Shown here: positions 1 to 9,292 of the stretch, one piece after another | Layout of the letters: every line of letters begins with the position of its first letter | How positions within the stretch are numbered: position 1 is the stretch's first letter | Assembly (NCBI GenBank): GCA_002070115.1 | Contig: MWCO01000012.1 | Coordinates: 1 to 64,000, forward strand | Direction of reading: 5' to 3' | DNA: 64,000 nt | Source: Deltaproteobacteria bacterium ADurb.Bin207 | Lineage (GTDB): Bacteria; Myxococcota_A; Polyangia; Polyangiales; Polyangiaceae | Program-made: the position numbers and the translations under genes | The notes under the pieces: model-generated | Seen by the model: the letters and a program-made list of their open reading frames with translations, nothing else | What the model was told of the DNA's origin: nothing | Databases searched by the model: none

Positions 1-99
1 ACGAAGGGTACGAAGGGTACGAAGGGTACGAAGGGTACGAAGGGTACGAAGGGTACGAAGGGTACGAAGGGTACGCAGGATCCGGGGGATCCGGGGGAT
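1..99. repeat. 9-bp tandem repeat at the window edge
   Basis: Eight perfect copies of ACGAAGGGT fill positions 1-72. Three diverged 9-mers follow in the same phase: ACGCAGGAT at 73-81, then CCGGGGGAT twice at 82-99. The array starts at the window edge, so its full length is unknown. Nine bases equals three codons, so the array can be translated without frame loss. In frame 1 it reads Thr-Lys-Gly repeated, then Asp-Pro-Gly units. Confidence 0.95.
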
Positions 100-114
100 A
101 ATCGAGGAGTCTAG
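1..114 (+). CDS. Possible C-terminal tail of an upstream gene (TKG repeats)
   Basis: Frame 1 is open from the window edge to a TAG at 112-114. It reads (Thr-Lys-Gly)x8, then TQDPGDPGDNRGV. A basic, low-complexity C-terminal tail is plausible because the repeat unit is a multiple of three and ends in an ordinary stop. The start and body of the protein lie outside the window. It could equally be non-coding variable-number repeat DNA; the downstream gene begins only 31 bp later. Confidence 0.35.
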   Translation, partial: TKGTKGTKGTKGTKGTKGTKGTKGTQDPGDPGDNRGV

Positions 115-145
115 AGTCAACGACAGGCTTTCGAGCCTTCTTGTC

Positions 146-3100
146 ATGATCTTCCGCAGGTTCTCCCCTTCCAACCTATTTGTTTTTTTTCTGTTATGGG
201 TTTGCTTTGCCTACTTTTATCAAGGTGGCTTCGACAATCAGAATTCGCGTTTCGATTATTCTCTGGCCCTAGCCTTCGATCATCGGCTTTCCATTGACTC
301 CTTTCATGAAAACACGATCGACAAGGCAGCTATCGACGGACATTATTATCTCGAGAAATCTCCTGTCGTTTCCTACCTGACGCTACCTGTGGCGTGGGTG
401 GGTTCCATTTTCTGGACGACCGAAGACCTTCAGGCGCAGCATTGGCGGGGGGATATACTACTATATTTCGCGGGAATCCTCATTCTCGCGCCCTTGTCGG
501 CGGGAGCGGGGGTATGTTTTCGTCAACTGCTGCGGGTCTTGAATCCCACGTTGAGTGAAGGCAAGGCAACGTTGCTGGCGGTGTTGGTATTCCTATGCAC
601 TCTCGCCTGGCCGTATTCAACGATGTTGTTTGGGCATCAGGTGGCTGCCTCGTTGCTGATCGTTGGTCTTTATTTGGGACTCACTGAGGCCCGTACCAAG
701 TTATTATCCTATTTTCGGATGGCTGCGGCGTTCGCATTGCTTGGGCTTGCGGTTTGCACTGAGTATCCGACGGCTATTCTGGCGGCGTCTTGCGCTTTAA
801 TCATTCTATTTCGGGCGCGGCGACGGGGCATGGTGATGCTTGTCGGGGCGGCGTGTGCTTTGCTTCCTTTCGTCCTTCTGTTGTTGCATAATTGGATGAT
901 CTTCGGCAGTCCTTGGGCGCTAGGGTATGGCAAACTGCAAGGAAGCCGTTTTGGTGCTGGGATGTCGACGGGATTGTATGGCGTGGCGCTGCCTTCGTGG
1001 CCCAATGCCTTACAGCTATTATTCGGGCCTTATCGTGGCCTGTTTTTTTATTCCCCTCTTCTTTTGATTGGTTGTGCGGCCTATGCCCTGTGGCCTCGTC
1101 GAGCCTTCTTGCAGGTAGCAATCCCTTCGATCGTGGCATCTTTCGGACTCGTACTCATTATTTCTGGCTATTCCTATTGGCAAGGCGGCGTTTGTTTCGG
1201 GCCTCGACACCTTGTCCCTTCGATACCGCTCATCGCTCTTGGCCTGGCTCATATACCGCAAACATGGCTATCCAAGCCTTGGTTCTGGGTAGTTGCCTCG
1301 CTATCCTTCGGTGTCAACCTGCTTGGCGTGGCGACCACCCCTTTCATCGCGGAACGGCAAACTGCTCCTCTCTCCCTTTATCTCAAACTCGCCAAAGAAG
1401 GTGCTCTGGCCCTCAATCCCTCCGGGTTCATGGCCCCATCGTCGGAGCGACGCTGGCGCTGGGCCGCCATGGCCAAGGACGGCACTGGGGCTTTCAATCT
1501 AGGGGAAACTCTAGGATTGCAAGGCTGGTGGTCCCTGCTGCCCTGGCTGTTGGTTGTCGTCATTCTCATGGTGGTCTTTGTTTACATCGTAAAACCACGT
1601 GGAGATCAGGACGAGCATCGGAACCGGGGGTCACTCAGTGTTGCTTTCATTCTAGAATTTTTTTCCCTACAAATGCTCAAAAATACCATAAAATCATCAA
1701 TTTCCTTTCGAACCAAGAGGGGCCAGGGCGGTGTGCTCCGCATCGCGTCGGCGGCGCTGTTTTTTTTCAGCTTGCTGCTGTTACGGTTTCAGGTGGTGCA
1801 GGATTTGGGAACAGGGGTGCGGCAAGCCTTCCATCAGGGGTTGATTACCGGTATTTTCGCCGATTTTTTCCTTACGCTTCTGGTTTTGGCAGGAGCTTGG
1901 TGCGCAGCGTGGATGGTGGTTCCCGAGTTATTTTGGCTCGCTTTTATCGCATTGGGGGTGGTGGTATGGAGCGCGGAAATTGCCGGTGTGTTGTATTACA
2001 GCTTCTTCGGCGAGCCCCTTGAATGGTGGATTGTTGTGCGCCAAAGCGCTGAGATCCCCTTGATCGTCGACTCGGCACTAGCGTTGGGACGCACACCATT
2101 CATCGTGGGCAGCGCCCTGTTGCTGTTGTCTTCGCTCGGTTTGTCTGGATTCTTCCTCCTGCGGGCGTGGCGGATATGGAGAAAAAGCGCTTCTCCTCCG
2201 ACGGAAGAGAGCCCTATCCCCGCGGTCCCGGCGAAAACCTCCTTATTTCCTGGTCTCCTCTTGGGGATGATCAGTGTGTTGTTCATGAACTCGCTGGCCT
2301 CCTCTTCGGCAGCCAGGGGTTTGCTCGACGAGTCAACGGTGACCCGATGGTGGCGTCAGGCGTCGGGCCATGACAAGGAGGCATCCCGTTGGCCCAACGT
2401 GCGAAATCCCGCCCAACAACTAATCATCTTCCGGCAACTGGAGTCAGGGACCGAGCCACAAAACTTGCTTCCCGCGGCGTGGCTTCAGCCCACGGTAGAG
2501 GCAAGCTCTTCGGAGGGGAATCCATGGCCGCTTGCTCGAAGGCTATCGTTCGAACCCAAAGATATTGCTGAAATGCGTGAGCCCCTGGGCATCCCCACGG
2601 GTGCCATGGTCAATATGATCGTAATATTCGTGGAGTCCTGGCGAAGCTTCGAGTTCGAGCACCCGCGACTGGGACCGCTGGTTTTTCCGCGTCTACGCGC
2701 ACGTTTCGCGCAACAAGCCACGTATTTTCCTTTCACGTATGCGAGTATCTATCCCGAGGCAAGTACGGCTCGCGGTCAGTACAGTGCCCTATGCTCGAGT
2801 CTTCCCAATCTCGGTGGCCCACCGGTATTTCTGCGTTTCACCGGAATCAACGTGCAGTGTCTGCCCCAACTGATGGGAAACGGCGGATACCACACGGTTT
2901 TGATGAGCGCCGGCGCCAACGAATTTCACAAAACCAAGGCATTTTTCTCGACACACGGGGTGCAGACTTTTGTCGGCCGTGAGTATTTCCGACAATTCGA
3001 TGATCCGGATCGCGTAGGCACGTGGCCCCAACAGGTCCTGTCGGATCGCCCTTTTTTGCACGAAGCTTTGCAACTTCTCGAACACCCCAATCAAGAACAG

Positions 3101-3781
3101 CCCATCCGCAAACCTTTTTTGGCCGTGTTGGCTACGCTCAGTTCTCATCATCCTTATGTGGGAGTGTTGCCGGACGTAGACCTGCCCGGGGCAGACCGCG
3201 ATTATCTCGGCTATCTCGCTACTCTGCATTATGTCGATGAGGCTCTCGATCTTTTTTTGTCGGAGCTTTTTTCGACTCAGCTCGCCGACGACACACTGGT
3301 GGCGCTTATCGGAGACCACGGGATCCGGCTCCCTCCCGTCGAATCACTCACGAAATTGCAGCAACTCGAGCTTATCTCACGGGTACCCATGGCGCTCATC
3401 ACGGCCAAACCCCAGAGTTCACGACGAATTCCCGCTCCGGTACACCAAATGGATCTAGCCCCGATCCTTACCGCGATTGCTGGCGTGCCTGGAAAGGTAT
3501 CCTGGATCGGTCGCAACGCCTTACTCGGCAGCGGATCTCCTTGGGTGAGTTCTCGTCATGACTCTTTCGCCTACCGCCTTGGACCCCACGAATGCTTTGG
3601 AAATCCCAATGAACGACCGCGTTGTTATCACCTGAAGCCGGGCCAAGACCCCCTTTTCGACCAGAACCTCGAAGAAACCGATGAAGTCCCTACGTTGACG
3701 TCGTTTATGCATCGGGTGGTCAAGGCTAACCAACGGTTGATTCAGTATGATTTATTGGCTCCACCCGATGCAGAGCCTTAA
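146..3781 (+). CDS. Two-part membrane protein: glycosyltransferase-like N-half, LTA-synthase/sulfatase-like C-half
   Basis: This 1211-aa protein has many membrane segments. The N-half (about 1-490) begins with a hydrophobic helix near residues 9-29 and carries a KSP motif and repeated helices, like the polytopic GT39/mannosyltransferase-type proteins. A polar linker (about 490-535) leads to a second block of about five helices (540-760). A soluble alkaline-phosphatase-fold domain follows from about 821: VESW near 827, a possible Thr nucleophile at 874 in ASTARGQ, and GDHG with Asp1057-His1058 as metal ligands. The second half alone has the architecture of lipoteichoic acid synthase-like phosphoglycerol transferases. 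An in-frame ATG at codon 510 (1673) would allow a separate product. A cell-envelope polymer role is inferred; the substrate is unknown. Confidence 0.7.
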   Translation: MIFRRFSPSNLFVFFLLWVCFAYFYQGGFDNQNSRFDYSLALAFDHRLSIDSFHENTIDKAAIDGHYYLEKSPVVSYLTLPVAWVGSIFWTTEDLQAQHWRGDILLYFAGILILAPLSAGAGVCFRQLLRVLNPTLSEGKATLLAVLVFLCTLAWPYSTMLFGHQVAASLLIVGLYLGLTEARTKLLSYFRMAAAFALLGLAVCTEYPTAILAASCALIILFRARRRGMVMLVGAACALLPFVLLLLHNWMIFGSPWALGYGKLQGSRFGAGMSTGLYGVALPSWPNALQLLFGPYRGLFFYSPLLLIGCAAYALWPRRAFLQVAIPSIVASFGLVLIISGYSYWQGGVCFGPRHLVPSIPLIALGLAHIPQTWLSKPWFWVVASLSFGVNLLGVATTPFIAERQTAPLSLYLKLAKEGALALNPSGFMAPSSERRWRWAAMAKDGTGAFNLGETLGLQGWWSLLPWLLVVVILMVVFVYIVKPRGDQDEHRNRGSLSVAFILEFFSLQMLKNTIKSSISFRTKRGQGGVLRIASAALFFFSLLLLRFQVVQDLGTGVRQAFHQGLITGIFADFFLTLLVLAGAWCAAWMVVPELFWLAFIALGVVVWSAEIAGVLYYSFFGEPLEWWIVVRQSAEIPLIVDSALALGRTPFIVGSALLLLSSLGLSGFFLLRAWRIWRKSASPPTEESPIPAVPAKTSLFPGLLLGMISVLFMNSLASSSAARGLLDESTVTRWWRQASGHDKEASRWPNVRNPAQQLIIFRQLESGTEPQNLLPAAWLQPTVEASSSEGNPWPLARRLSFEPKDIAEMREPLGIPTGAMVNMIVIFVESWRSFEFEHPRLGPLVFPRLRARFAQQATYFPFTYASIYPEASTARGQYSALCSSLPNLGGPPVFLRFTGINVQCLPQLMGNGGYHTVLMSAGANEFHKTKAFFSTHGVQTFVGREYFRQFDDPDRVGTWPQQVLSDRPFLHEALQLLEHPNQEQPIRKPFLAVLATLSSHHPYVGVLPDVDLPGADRDYLGYLATLHYVDEALDLFLSELFSTQLADDTLVALIGDHGIRLPPVESLTKLQQLELISRVPMALITAKPQSSRRIPAPVHQMDLAPILTAIAGVPGKVSWIGRNALLGSGSPWVSSRHDSFAYRLGPHECFGNPNERPRCYHLKPGQDPLFDQNLEETDEVPTLTSFMHRVVKANQRLIQYDLLAPPDAEP

Positions 3782-3994
3782 CCCTGCGCGGCCAGACGTC
3801 CAACCACCCTTGTATAAGCGTTCACTATCCTACTATCACCGATGGCACGGGCCTCGCCTTTCGATGCCCTGTAAAATCACATAAACTCAAACACTTACCC
3901 ATCTCATCCGCTCCTGCTCCTTGCCCTCCGGCCCGAAAACGCGCCAACAGGTTCGCCCCTTCCCCTGTCGCTCCGATGGGGCAGACTCGCAGGC

Positions 3995-5068
3995 TCATCG
4001 TGGACGATTGGGTCTTTTTCCGCCCCCCCGCCGGGTGGAACGAAGCAATTGGGTATGGGTCGACACTCCGAGATCGAAGTCATGTCGGGTTCCGCGGGCC
4101 AGTTCCAGCGCCCCGGCGTAACCGATCATGGCACCATTATCCGTACAGCGCTTGGGTGCGGGCACCACCAATTTCAGCCCGTATTTCTCACAAGCTTGTT
4201 GGAAGGAACGTCGAAGCCCACGATTCGCGGCCACGCCACCGCCGAGCACGACGGTGTCGATCGTTTCGGCCCGCGCGGCGAGCAGCGTTTTTTTGACCAG
4301 GGTTTTGATCACGGCAGCTTGAAACGAGGCACATAAGTCAGCCAATTGGCGTTCGTTGGCGGGCCGTCCGGCCGTGGCTACATGAGACGCCACAAACGTT
4401 TTGATGCCGGAAAAGCTCATTTCGAGCGATTTTCCCCCATACATGGGTCGCGGAACGTCGACCGCCTCCGGATTGCCCTGGGCCGCGAGCTGGTCGATGA
4501 TGGGGCCTCCCGGGTAGCCTAGCCCAAGCAGCTTGGCGACCTTGTCGAAAGCCTCTCCCACCGCATCGTCGCGGGTACCTCCCAGTTCGCGCATCTGCTC
4601 CGGGAAAGGGCCATCCACTCGGTACAAGGAGGTATGCCCGCCGGAAGCAAGCAAAGCCACATAGGGGAACGTGGCCTGGGTGTCGGGCGCATGGTCTTTT
4701 TCAAAAAGAAACGAAGCAAGCAAGTGACCCACGAGGTGATCGACGCCCACGAAAGGCTTGTTGGCACCCCAGGCGAGCCCTTTGGCGGTTTGTACTCCCA
4801 CGAGCAACGCGCCCATCAATCCAGGACGGCAGGTGACCGCGATACCATCGATTTCGCTGAGTTTCAGATGGGCGCGAGACAGGGCTTCGCTTACGACCGG
4901 GAGGATACCGCGAATATGGTCGCGGGATGCCAGTTCTGGCACCACGCCGCCGTACGGAGCGTGCAACGACACCTGGCTACGAACCACGTCACTGTGGATG
5001 CAACCGTCATGGGAAACTACCGCGGCGGCGGTTTCGTCGCAGGAGGATTCAATACCTAAAATCCGCAC
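3995..5068 (-). CDS. tsaD: tRNA N6-threonylcarbamoyladenosine transferase TsaD
   Basis: TsaD transfers the threonylcarbamoyl group from TC-AMP to A37 of ANN-decoding tRNAs, with TsaB and TsaE. The 357-aa length is normal for the family. The start MRILGIESSCDET is the classic N-terminus. The metal ligands are His111 and His115 in VDHLVGH, and the nucleotide-binding glycines appear as GGxxAN and TDNGAM near the C-terminus. The start overlaps the end of an upstream lipoprotein gene by 13 bp, so the two are probably co-transcribed. The convergent gap to the upstream large gene (3782-3994) shows no clear terminator. Confidence 0.97.
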   Translation of the reverse strand: MRILGIESSCDETAAAVVSHDGCIHSDVVRSQVSLHAPYGGVVPELASRDHIRGILPVVSEALSRAHLKLSEIDGIAVTCRPGLMGALLVGVQTAKGLAWGANKPFVGVDHLVGHLLASFLFEKDHAPDTQATFPYVALLASGGHTSLYRVDGPFPEQMRELGGTRDDAVGEAFDKVAKLLGLGYPGGPIIDQLAAQGNPEAVDVPRPMYGGKSLEMSFSGIKTFVASHVATAGRPANERQLADLCASFQAAVIKTLVKKTLLAARAETIDTVVLGGGVAANRGLRRSFQQACEKYGLKLVVPAPKRCTDNGAMIGYAGALELARGTRHDFDLGVSTHTQLLRSTRRGGGKRPNRPR

Positions 5069-5571
5069 GAATTCGATTGCCTTGTGAGAGGGAAAACGCC
5101 GAATAATTCAGGGCCGAACCAACCAACGGGCACGGCTTCGATGTCGGTAGGCGGCGCACCACGCAACACACGAGCTTCCACATCTTCGTTGTCGAGCAGC
5201 GAAAGGATGACATACGCGACAGCCCCTTGCGTGGGTTGGGCGCCATACAGCAGATTGCGCACGCGCCCCTCGCCGAAATTCAATGTGGAAAGGGAATCGT
5301 GGGCGAGTTGTGGAATGGGACGCAACGGCGCATCGGCAAAGAGGCCATCATCGGTAGCGACATCTCCCGGAGCATCGTAGAGATGATCCGCATCGAGATG
5401 AACGCGCATCGTCACCCCGGGAGAAAAGCCTTCCCGTACGAACCCACCGGGAACGATACGACCGCAATAGCTCTGCCCCGGCCCGGTTCCAAACCGCGAG
5501 ATATCCTGACAACCCGTTGTACCCAACGAAAGCAAACCGATCGACATCAACAAGGTGGCAACGCGCGTCAC
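5056..5571 (-). CDS. Putative lipoprotein, co-transcribed with tsaD
   Basis: A 171-aa protein with a short basic N-terminus, a hydrophobic stretch and a Cys at residue 21 (LGTTGC), which fits a type II signal peptide although Thr at -3 is not the best lipobox residue. The mature part has no family I recognise; it contains several Asp/Gly-rich turns and ends in SNSCGF. Its 3' end overlaps the tsaD start by 13 bp, implying translational coupling, although a periplasmic lipoprotein has no obvious link to tRNA modification. The intergenic space to the divergent rimI gene (5572-5699) presumably holds both promoters. Confidence 0.7.
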   Translation of the reverse strand: MTRVATLLMSIGLLSLGTTGCQDISRFGTGPGQSYCGRIVPGGFVREGFSPGVTMRVHLDADHLYDAPGDVATDDGLFADAPLRPIPQLAHDSLSTLNFGEGRVRNLLYGAQPTQGAVAYVILSLLDNEDVEARVLRGAPPTDIEAVPVGWFGPELFGVFPLTRQSNSCGF

Positions 5572-5699
5572 GAACAGAACCTAGCGCATCGTCGGCTCGC
5601 GCTCCACCCTGGAAACGCATTCATCCCATGCAAACCAATCCAATGGATTTCCAAGGAAAGAAGCTGGTTGGACAGCGAATCCCAGGGTAGGCTGCCGCC

Positions 5700-6266
5700 G
5701 TGTTTCGCCGTCTATCCTCGCCCCTCGATGTCACCATCAGGGCGCTACGCTCCACCGATAGTGCCGTGCCACGGGTCCAGCAACTCGACAACCGCTGCTT
5801 TCAAGGCGGGGAGCGCTCGGATATCGTCGCCGAAATCGATAGACCTTTCACATACTTATGGATAGCCGCGCTATCCGCTGACCCCCAATGCGTCGTGGGC
5901 TATATCCTGACCTGGCATGTCGCCGACGAATTGCATATTTTGAATGTGGCCACGGACCCCGATCATCGTGGGTTGGGTGTCGGCCATGCGCTCGTAGCCC
6001 AAGCGATCGCATGGGCAGGTCAGCATCACGTGCAGTCGGTGTTGTTGGAAGTACGTCGAAGTAATCTCGCGGCGCTGCGTCTTTATCGCTCCTTTGGTTT
6101 TTTTCTTCGGGGGCTTCGCAAGGAGTATTACGGCGATGGGGAAGACGCCGTGGAGATGGGGCTTGTGCTCGATCCAAAAACAGGGGACATCGTGGCAAGC
6201 CGTGACGAAGTGCGGCTCGAGGAGGTTTCGTGGAGCAATATGACAGGCGTCCTGCACGACAAGTGA
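5700..6266 (+). CDS. rimI: GNAT acetyltransferase, RimI-like
   Basis: RimI acetylates the N-terminal alanine of ribosomal protein S18; related GNATs modify other N-termini. The 188-aa protein has the GNAT fold signature: an acetyl-CoA loop RGLGVG at 90-95, the EVRRSNLAALRLYRSFGF block at about 118-134 typical of RimI (Glu118, Asn122), and a Tyr pair further on. There is no ATG at the 5' end; the GTG at 5700 is the best start, without a strong Shine-Dalgarno site. About 40 extra residues extend past the usual C-terminus, and this tail overlaps pyrK by 37 bp. Substrate specificity cannot be read from sequence. Confidence 0.85.
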   Translation: MFRRLSSPLDVTIRALRSTDSAVPRVQQLDNRCFQGGERSDIVAEIDRPFTYLWIAALSADPQCVVGYILTWHVADELHILNVATDPDHRGLGVGHALVAQAIAWAGQHHVQSVLLEVRRSNLAALRLYRSFGFFLRGLRKEYYGDGEDAVEMGLVLDPKTGDIVASRDEVRLEEVSWSNMTGVLHDK

Positions 6267-7024
6267 CGGTTCCCCTCGTTCGGCGAGATTCGATCGGGGC
6301 GAGCCATCACGTTCTCACGTTCGAGTACGACACGCCGTTGGAGGCCCAGGCGGGGCAATTCGTCATGGTGCGGGGAACGAACTGGGGACAATCACCTTTT
6401 TTGCCCCGTCCCATGAGTTTGCTTCACGGGGGAAAGCGCCCTTCCATCCTGGTCAAGGTCGTGGGTGAGGGCACCCGGCGTTTGGCCAATGCCGAGCCTG
6501 GGGACCTGTTCTCGGTGCTAGCTCCTCTCGGACGCCCCTGGTCGCCATGCTCATCGCATCGAGTCCCGATATTGGTAGCCGGTGGTGTTGGCGTATGTCC
6601 CCTTTTATTTCTCGCGCGAACCTTGAAACAGCAAGGGATACGACCCGTTGCTTTGTACGGTGGACGATCGAGCGGGGATCTGGTTTTGTACGAAGAGTTG
6701 CAGGCCGAAAGCGATCTTCGTCTTGCCACCGAGGATGGCAGTGCGGGTGTGAAGGGAAAGGTGACGGCTCTTTTGGACGAAGCGCTCATGGAGGCCGATG
6801 GACGCGCCACCGTATATACCTGCGGTCCTCGGGCCATGATGGCATCGGTGGTGGCTGCGGCTCGGAAGGCAAACGTTCCCTGCGAGGTATCTTTGGAAAC
6901 GGTCATGGCATGTGGATACGGCGTATGTTTGGGCTGTGCCGTTCCCAGGTTCGACGGTGGGTATGTCTACGCCTGCTCGGAGGGCGCTTGCATCGATGGA
7001 CGGGTCATTGATTGGAAGAAGTGA
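6230..7024 (+). CDS. pyrK: Dihydroorotate dehydrogenase electron-transfer subunit PyrK
   Basis: PyrK is the FAD/[2Fe-2S] subunit that passes electrons from the PyrD flavin to NAD+ in class 1B dihydroorotate dehydrogenase, in de novo pyrimidine synthesis. The protein has 264 residues. The FAD-binding RPMS motif is at 60-63, the NAD-binding GGVGVCP loop at 118-124, and the cluster ligands are Cys228, Cys233, Cys236 and Cys249. The GTG start at 6230 sits 4 nt after an AGGAGG ribosome-binding site at 6220-6225 inside the 3' end of rimI, so the overlap is real coupling. pyrD follows 12 bp downstream. Confidence 0.96.
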   Translation: MEQYDRRPARQVTVPLVRRDSIGASHHVLTFEYDTPLEAQAGQFVMVRGTNWGQSPFLPRPMSLLHGGKRPSILVKVVGEGTRRLANAEPGDLFSVLAPLGRPWSPCSSHRVPILVAGGVGVCPLLFLARTLKQQGIRPVALYGGRSSGDLVLYEELQAESDLRLATEDGSAGVKGKVTALLDEALMEADGRATVYTCGPRAMMASVVAAARKANVPCEVSLETVMACGYGVCLGCAVPRFDGGYVYACSEGACIDGRVIDWKK

Positions 7025-7036
7025 GGAGGCAGGGAC

Positions 7037-7945
7037 GTGGATTTGCAGGTGAAGATTGGGGAGTTGAGCCTATCGAATCCCGTGCTGACGGCATCGGGGA
7101 CATTTGGCTATGGTATTGAATTTGAAAGCTTTTTTGACATATCGCGGCTCGGAGGTATTTGCACGAAAGGGTTGAGTCTTTTGCCGCGCGTGGGCAATCC
7201 ACCACCTCGTATTCGCGAGACGGCATCGGGCATGCTCAATGCTATTGGTCTTGCGAACATTGGTGTGGAGGCGTTTTGCAAGGACAAGCTTCCTCGCTTG
7301 CGCGAGCTTGGGGCAACGGTCATTCCGAATCTCTATGCATCGAGTGTGGAAGACTTCATCGCGCTCGCGGAGCGTCTGGATCGAGAAGAGGGAATCGCCG
7401 CGGTGGAGGTCAATGTATCTTGTCCCAACGTGACGAAGGGGGGGCTTGCGTTTGGGGTCGACCCGGTTGCTGCGGCGGGGGTTACGGCAGCGGTCTGCAA
7501 AGCGACGCGTTTTCCCGTATGGGTCAAGCTTTCACCGGAAGCGGGTCGAATCACCGATGTGGCGTGTGCATGCGAAGAGGCGGGAGCGCAAGCTTTGTCG
7601 GCCATCAACACGATTCGTGGGTTTGCGATCGACACCGAGACATGGCGTCCATTGCTTGCGAATCGAACGGGGGGGTTATCGGGTCCAGCCATCAAGCCGA
7701 TAGCGGTGCGAATGGTGTGGGAGATATGCCAGGCGGTACGCATTCCTGTCATCGGCGTTGGGGGGATAGCTTCGGCGGAGGATGCGATCGAGTTCATGCT
7801 TGCGGGGGCATCGGCGGTTCAAGTGGGGAGCGCGAACTTTCGAGATCCGATGGCGTCGATGACGGTATTGGAAGGTATTTCTGCGTATTGTGAGCGAAAA
7901 GGGCTTGCGGCGAAGGACCTCATAGGTAAGGTCGTGTTGGACTGA
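7037..7945 (+). CDS. pyrD: Dihydroorotate dehydrogenase catalytic subunit, class 1B
   Basis: PyrD oxidises dihydroorotate to orotate using FMN; class 1B enzymes use a Cys base and pair with PyrK. The 302-aa protein keeps the N-terminal PVLTASGTFGYG region, Asn68 in the MLNAIGL segment, and the catalytic Cys129 in NVSCPN. The phosphate-binding GGI (VGGIASAEDA) lies near 240. The start is GTG at 7037, preceded by GAGGAGG. The immediate pyrK neighbour confirms the 1B assignment. A lipoprotein gene begins 1 bp after the stop. Confidence 0.97.
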   Translation: MDLQVKIGELSLSNPVLTASGTFGYGIEFESFFDISRLGGICTKGLSLLPRVGNPPPRIRETASGMLNAIGLANIGVEAFCKDKLPRLRELGATVIPNLYASSVEDFIALAERLDREEGIAAVEVNVSCPNVTKGGLAFGVDPVAAAGVTAAVCKATRFPVWVKLSPEAGRITDVACACEEAGAQALSAINTIRGFAIDTETWRPLLANRTGGLSGPAIKPIAVRMVWEICQAVRIPVIGVGGIASAEDAIEFMLAGASAVQVGSANFRDPMASMTVLEGISAYCERKGLAAKDLIGKVVLD

Positions 7946-7946
7946 A

Positions 7947-9281
7947 ATGCTACGCGAATCATTCATTGTTGGGACCCTGGTGTTGAGTTTCACGATGTTG
8001 GGATGTCCCAGCCAGGACCCTGTACGCCCGAAAGAGGAAGCGGGAAAAAGCCCGAACACCACGCAACTGCCGTCACCTTTGTCGTCGATTTCTACTCCGA
8101 CACCGCGAGATGCGGGATACGAAGGCCCCGTGGGTATTCCCGCGGACTCACGGGGGCGTTTGGTGATTCGCGATGCGCAGCCTCAAGAGCCTACGCCGCT
8201 GGTTCCTGCGAGACCGCTCGACGCCGATCGTCTTGCCAACCGGGAAATGCAAGGTCTTACCATGACCGCGGAGTGGACATGGGAGGGAGTAGCCGCGGCG
8301 CCGGGGGGAGCCGAGGTGAATCAGCCGGGCATCAAAGCGGCGCGTGCGGCCACTCGTCATCTATGGCAAATCGAGCTTCTCGAAGCAGGACGCCTGCGTA
8401 TCGTTTTCGATTCCGTATCCTATCCGCTCACCAAGTATACGGAGCTTCGCGCTCGTCACGATGCTTATGGTCATATTTTGGTGTGGCCGGAGGCGGACAA
8501 CTACCGTGTCATTCCCTCGGGAGCCTTGCGAGCGTTGTTGGATGAACGGCGTGTGGATACGAGTCCCTTGGTGGCGGGACGAACGGATAAGGAGCAACCT
8601 GGGCGTCCCTATTTTGGGTTTCCGACCCGTAGCGTGGGAGTATCCACGCCTTGGGGCAAGCTCGATTTGGTGCAGGCGCGGACGTCCAACGCGGGTTCTG
8701 GCGGAGTTTTGTTTTGTCGTTTGCTTTTGGAACTCATTGGCGCGCGGCCCGACTCGCCCGTATGCGAAGAGGGTCGAGTCCCTGTTCGCGCTTCTTATGC
8801 TTGGAAAGACGGTGGAAAAGTTGTGCTGGAAGTGAGTACGCTGATGATTCGACCGGACTTTCAGCCCACGATGTTCATGATTCCGCCTTCGCGGGCAACA
8901 TTCACAGACGTGGGTTTACCGCCTGATGCGACGGGTTTGTTTTTGACACGGGAGCAAATGGAAGCGTTTCGGTCGCGTCCGATCGAGCCTGCGACTCGTT
9001 CGGATCGAGAAAGCAAGGGGGCGCCGGGAGAAGGATTTTTCGCGGTGAATCGTACGGATGCGCTTCGATTTCTTTGCATCGACGGTGTGCCTGTGACCTG
9101 GGTTCCGGCCCACGGCGAGCAATATGTCATTGGGTCACGGCCTGGAAAGTACACGGCACAGTGGCGGTCTTTTTTGGGGACGAGCATCGAGCCACCCACG
9201 GAGGTTCTCATCCCCGCGCGTATTGTCTTGGGTGAAGAGCCGGAAGAGGCAGGAGCGCCGGAAGTGGACGCGGCTCTCTGA
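7947..9281 (+). CDS. Lipoprotein of unknown function at the end of the pyr operon
   Basis: A 444-aa secreted lipoprotein. The signal peptide ends in TMLGC, with the lipidated Cys at residue 20, followed by a Pro/Ser/Thr-rich linker to about residue 75. The rest looks like a globular domain rich in Arg and Trp, with a single Cys pair near 254-274 (LFCRLL, SPVCEE), and no family I can name. The ATG follows the pyrD stop by one base, so it is translated from the rimI-pyrK-pyrD message although its location is the envelope. An acidic tail (EEPEEAGAPEVDAAL) ends the protein. Confidence 0.75.
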   Translation: MLRESFIVGTLVLSFTMLGCPSQDPVRPKEEAGKSPNTTQLPSPLSSISTPTPRDAGYEGPVGIPADSRGRLVIRDAQPQEPTPLVPARPLDADRLANREMQGLTMTAEWTWEGVAAAPGGAEVNQPGIKAARAATRHLWQIELLEAGRLRIVFDSVSYPLTKYTELRARHDAYGHILVWPEADNYRVIPSGALRALLDERRVDTSPLVAGRTDKEQPGRPYFGFPTRSVGVSTPWGKLDLVQARTSNAGSGGVLFCRLLLELIGARPDSPVCEEGRVPVRASYAWKDGGKVVLEVSTLMIRPDFQPTMFMIPPSRATFTDVGLPPDATGLFLTREQMEAFRSRPIEPATRSDRESKGAPGEGFFAVNRTDALRFLCIDGVPVTWVPAHGEQYVIGSRPGKYTAQWRSFLGTSIEPPTEVLIPARIVLGEEPEEAGAPEVDAAL

Positions 9282-9292
9282 GGTTTCGCATG

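Noticed and set aside
1-99. CRISPR-like array at the left edge
   Set aside because: The units are contiguous 9-mers without spacers.
892-2022. 376-aa plus-strand frame inside the large membrane gene
   Set aside because: It overlaps the far better supported 1211-aa frame; the content is Arg/Ser-rich and shows no domain.
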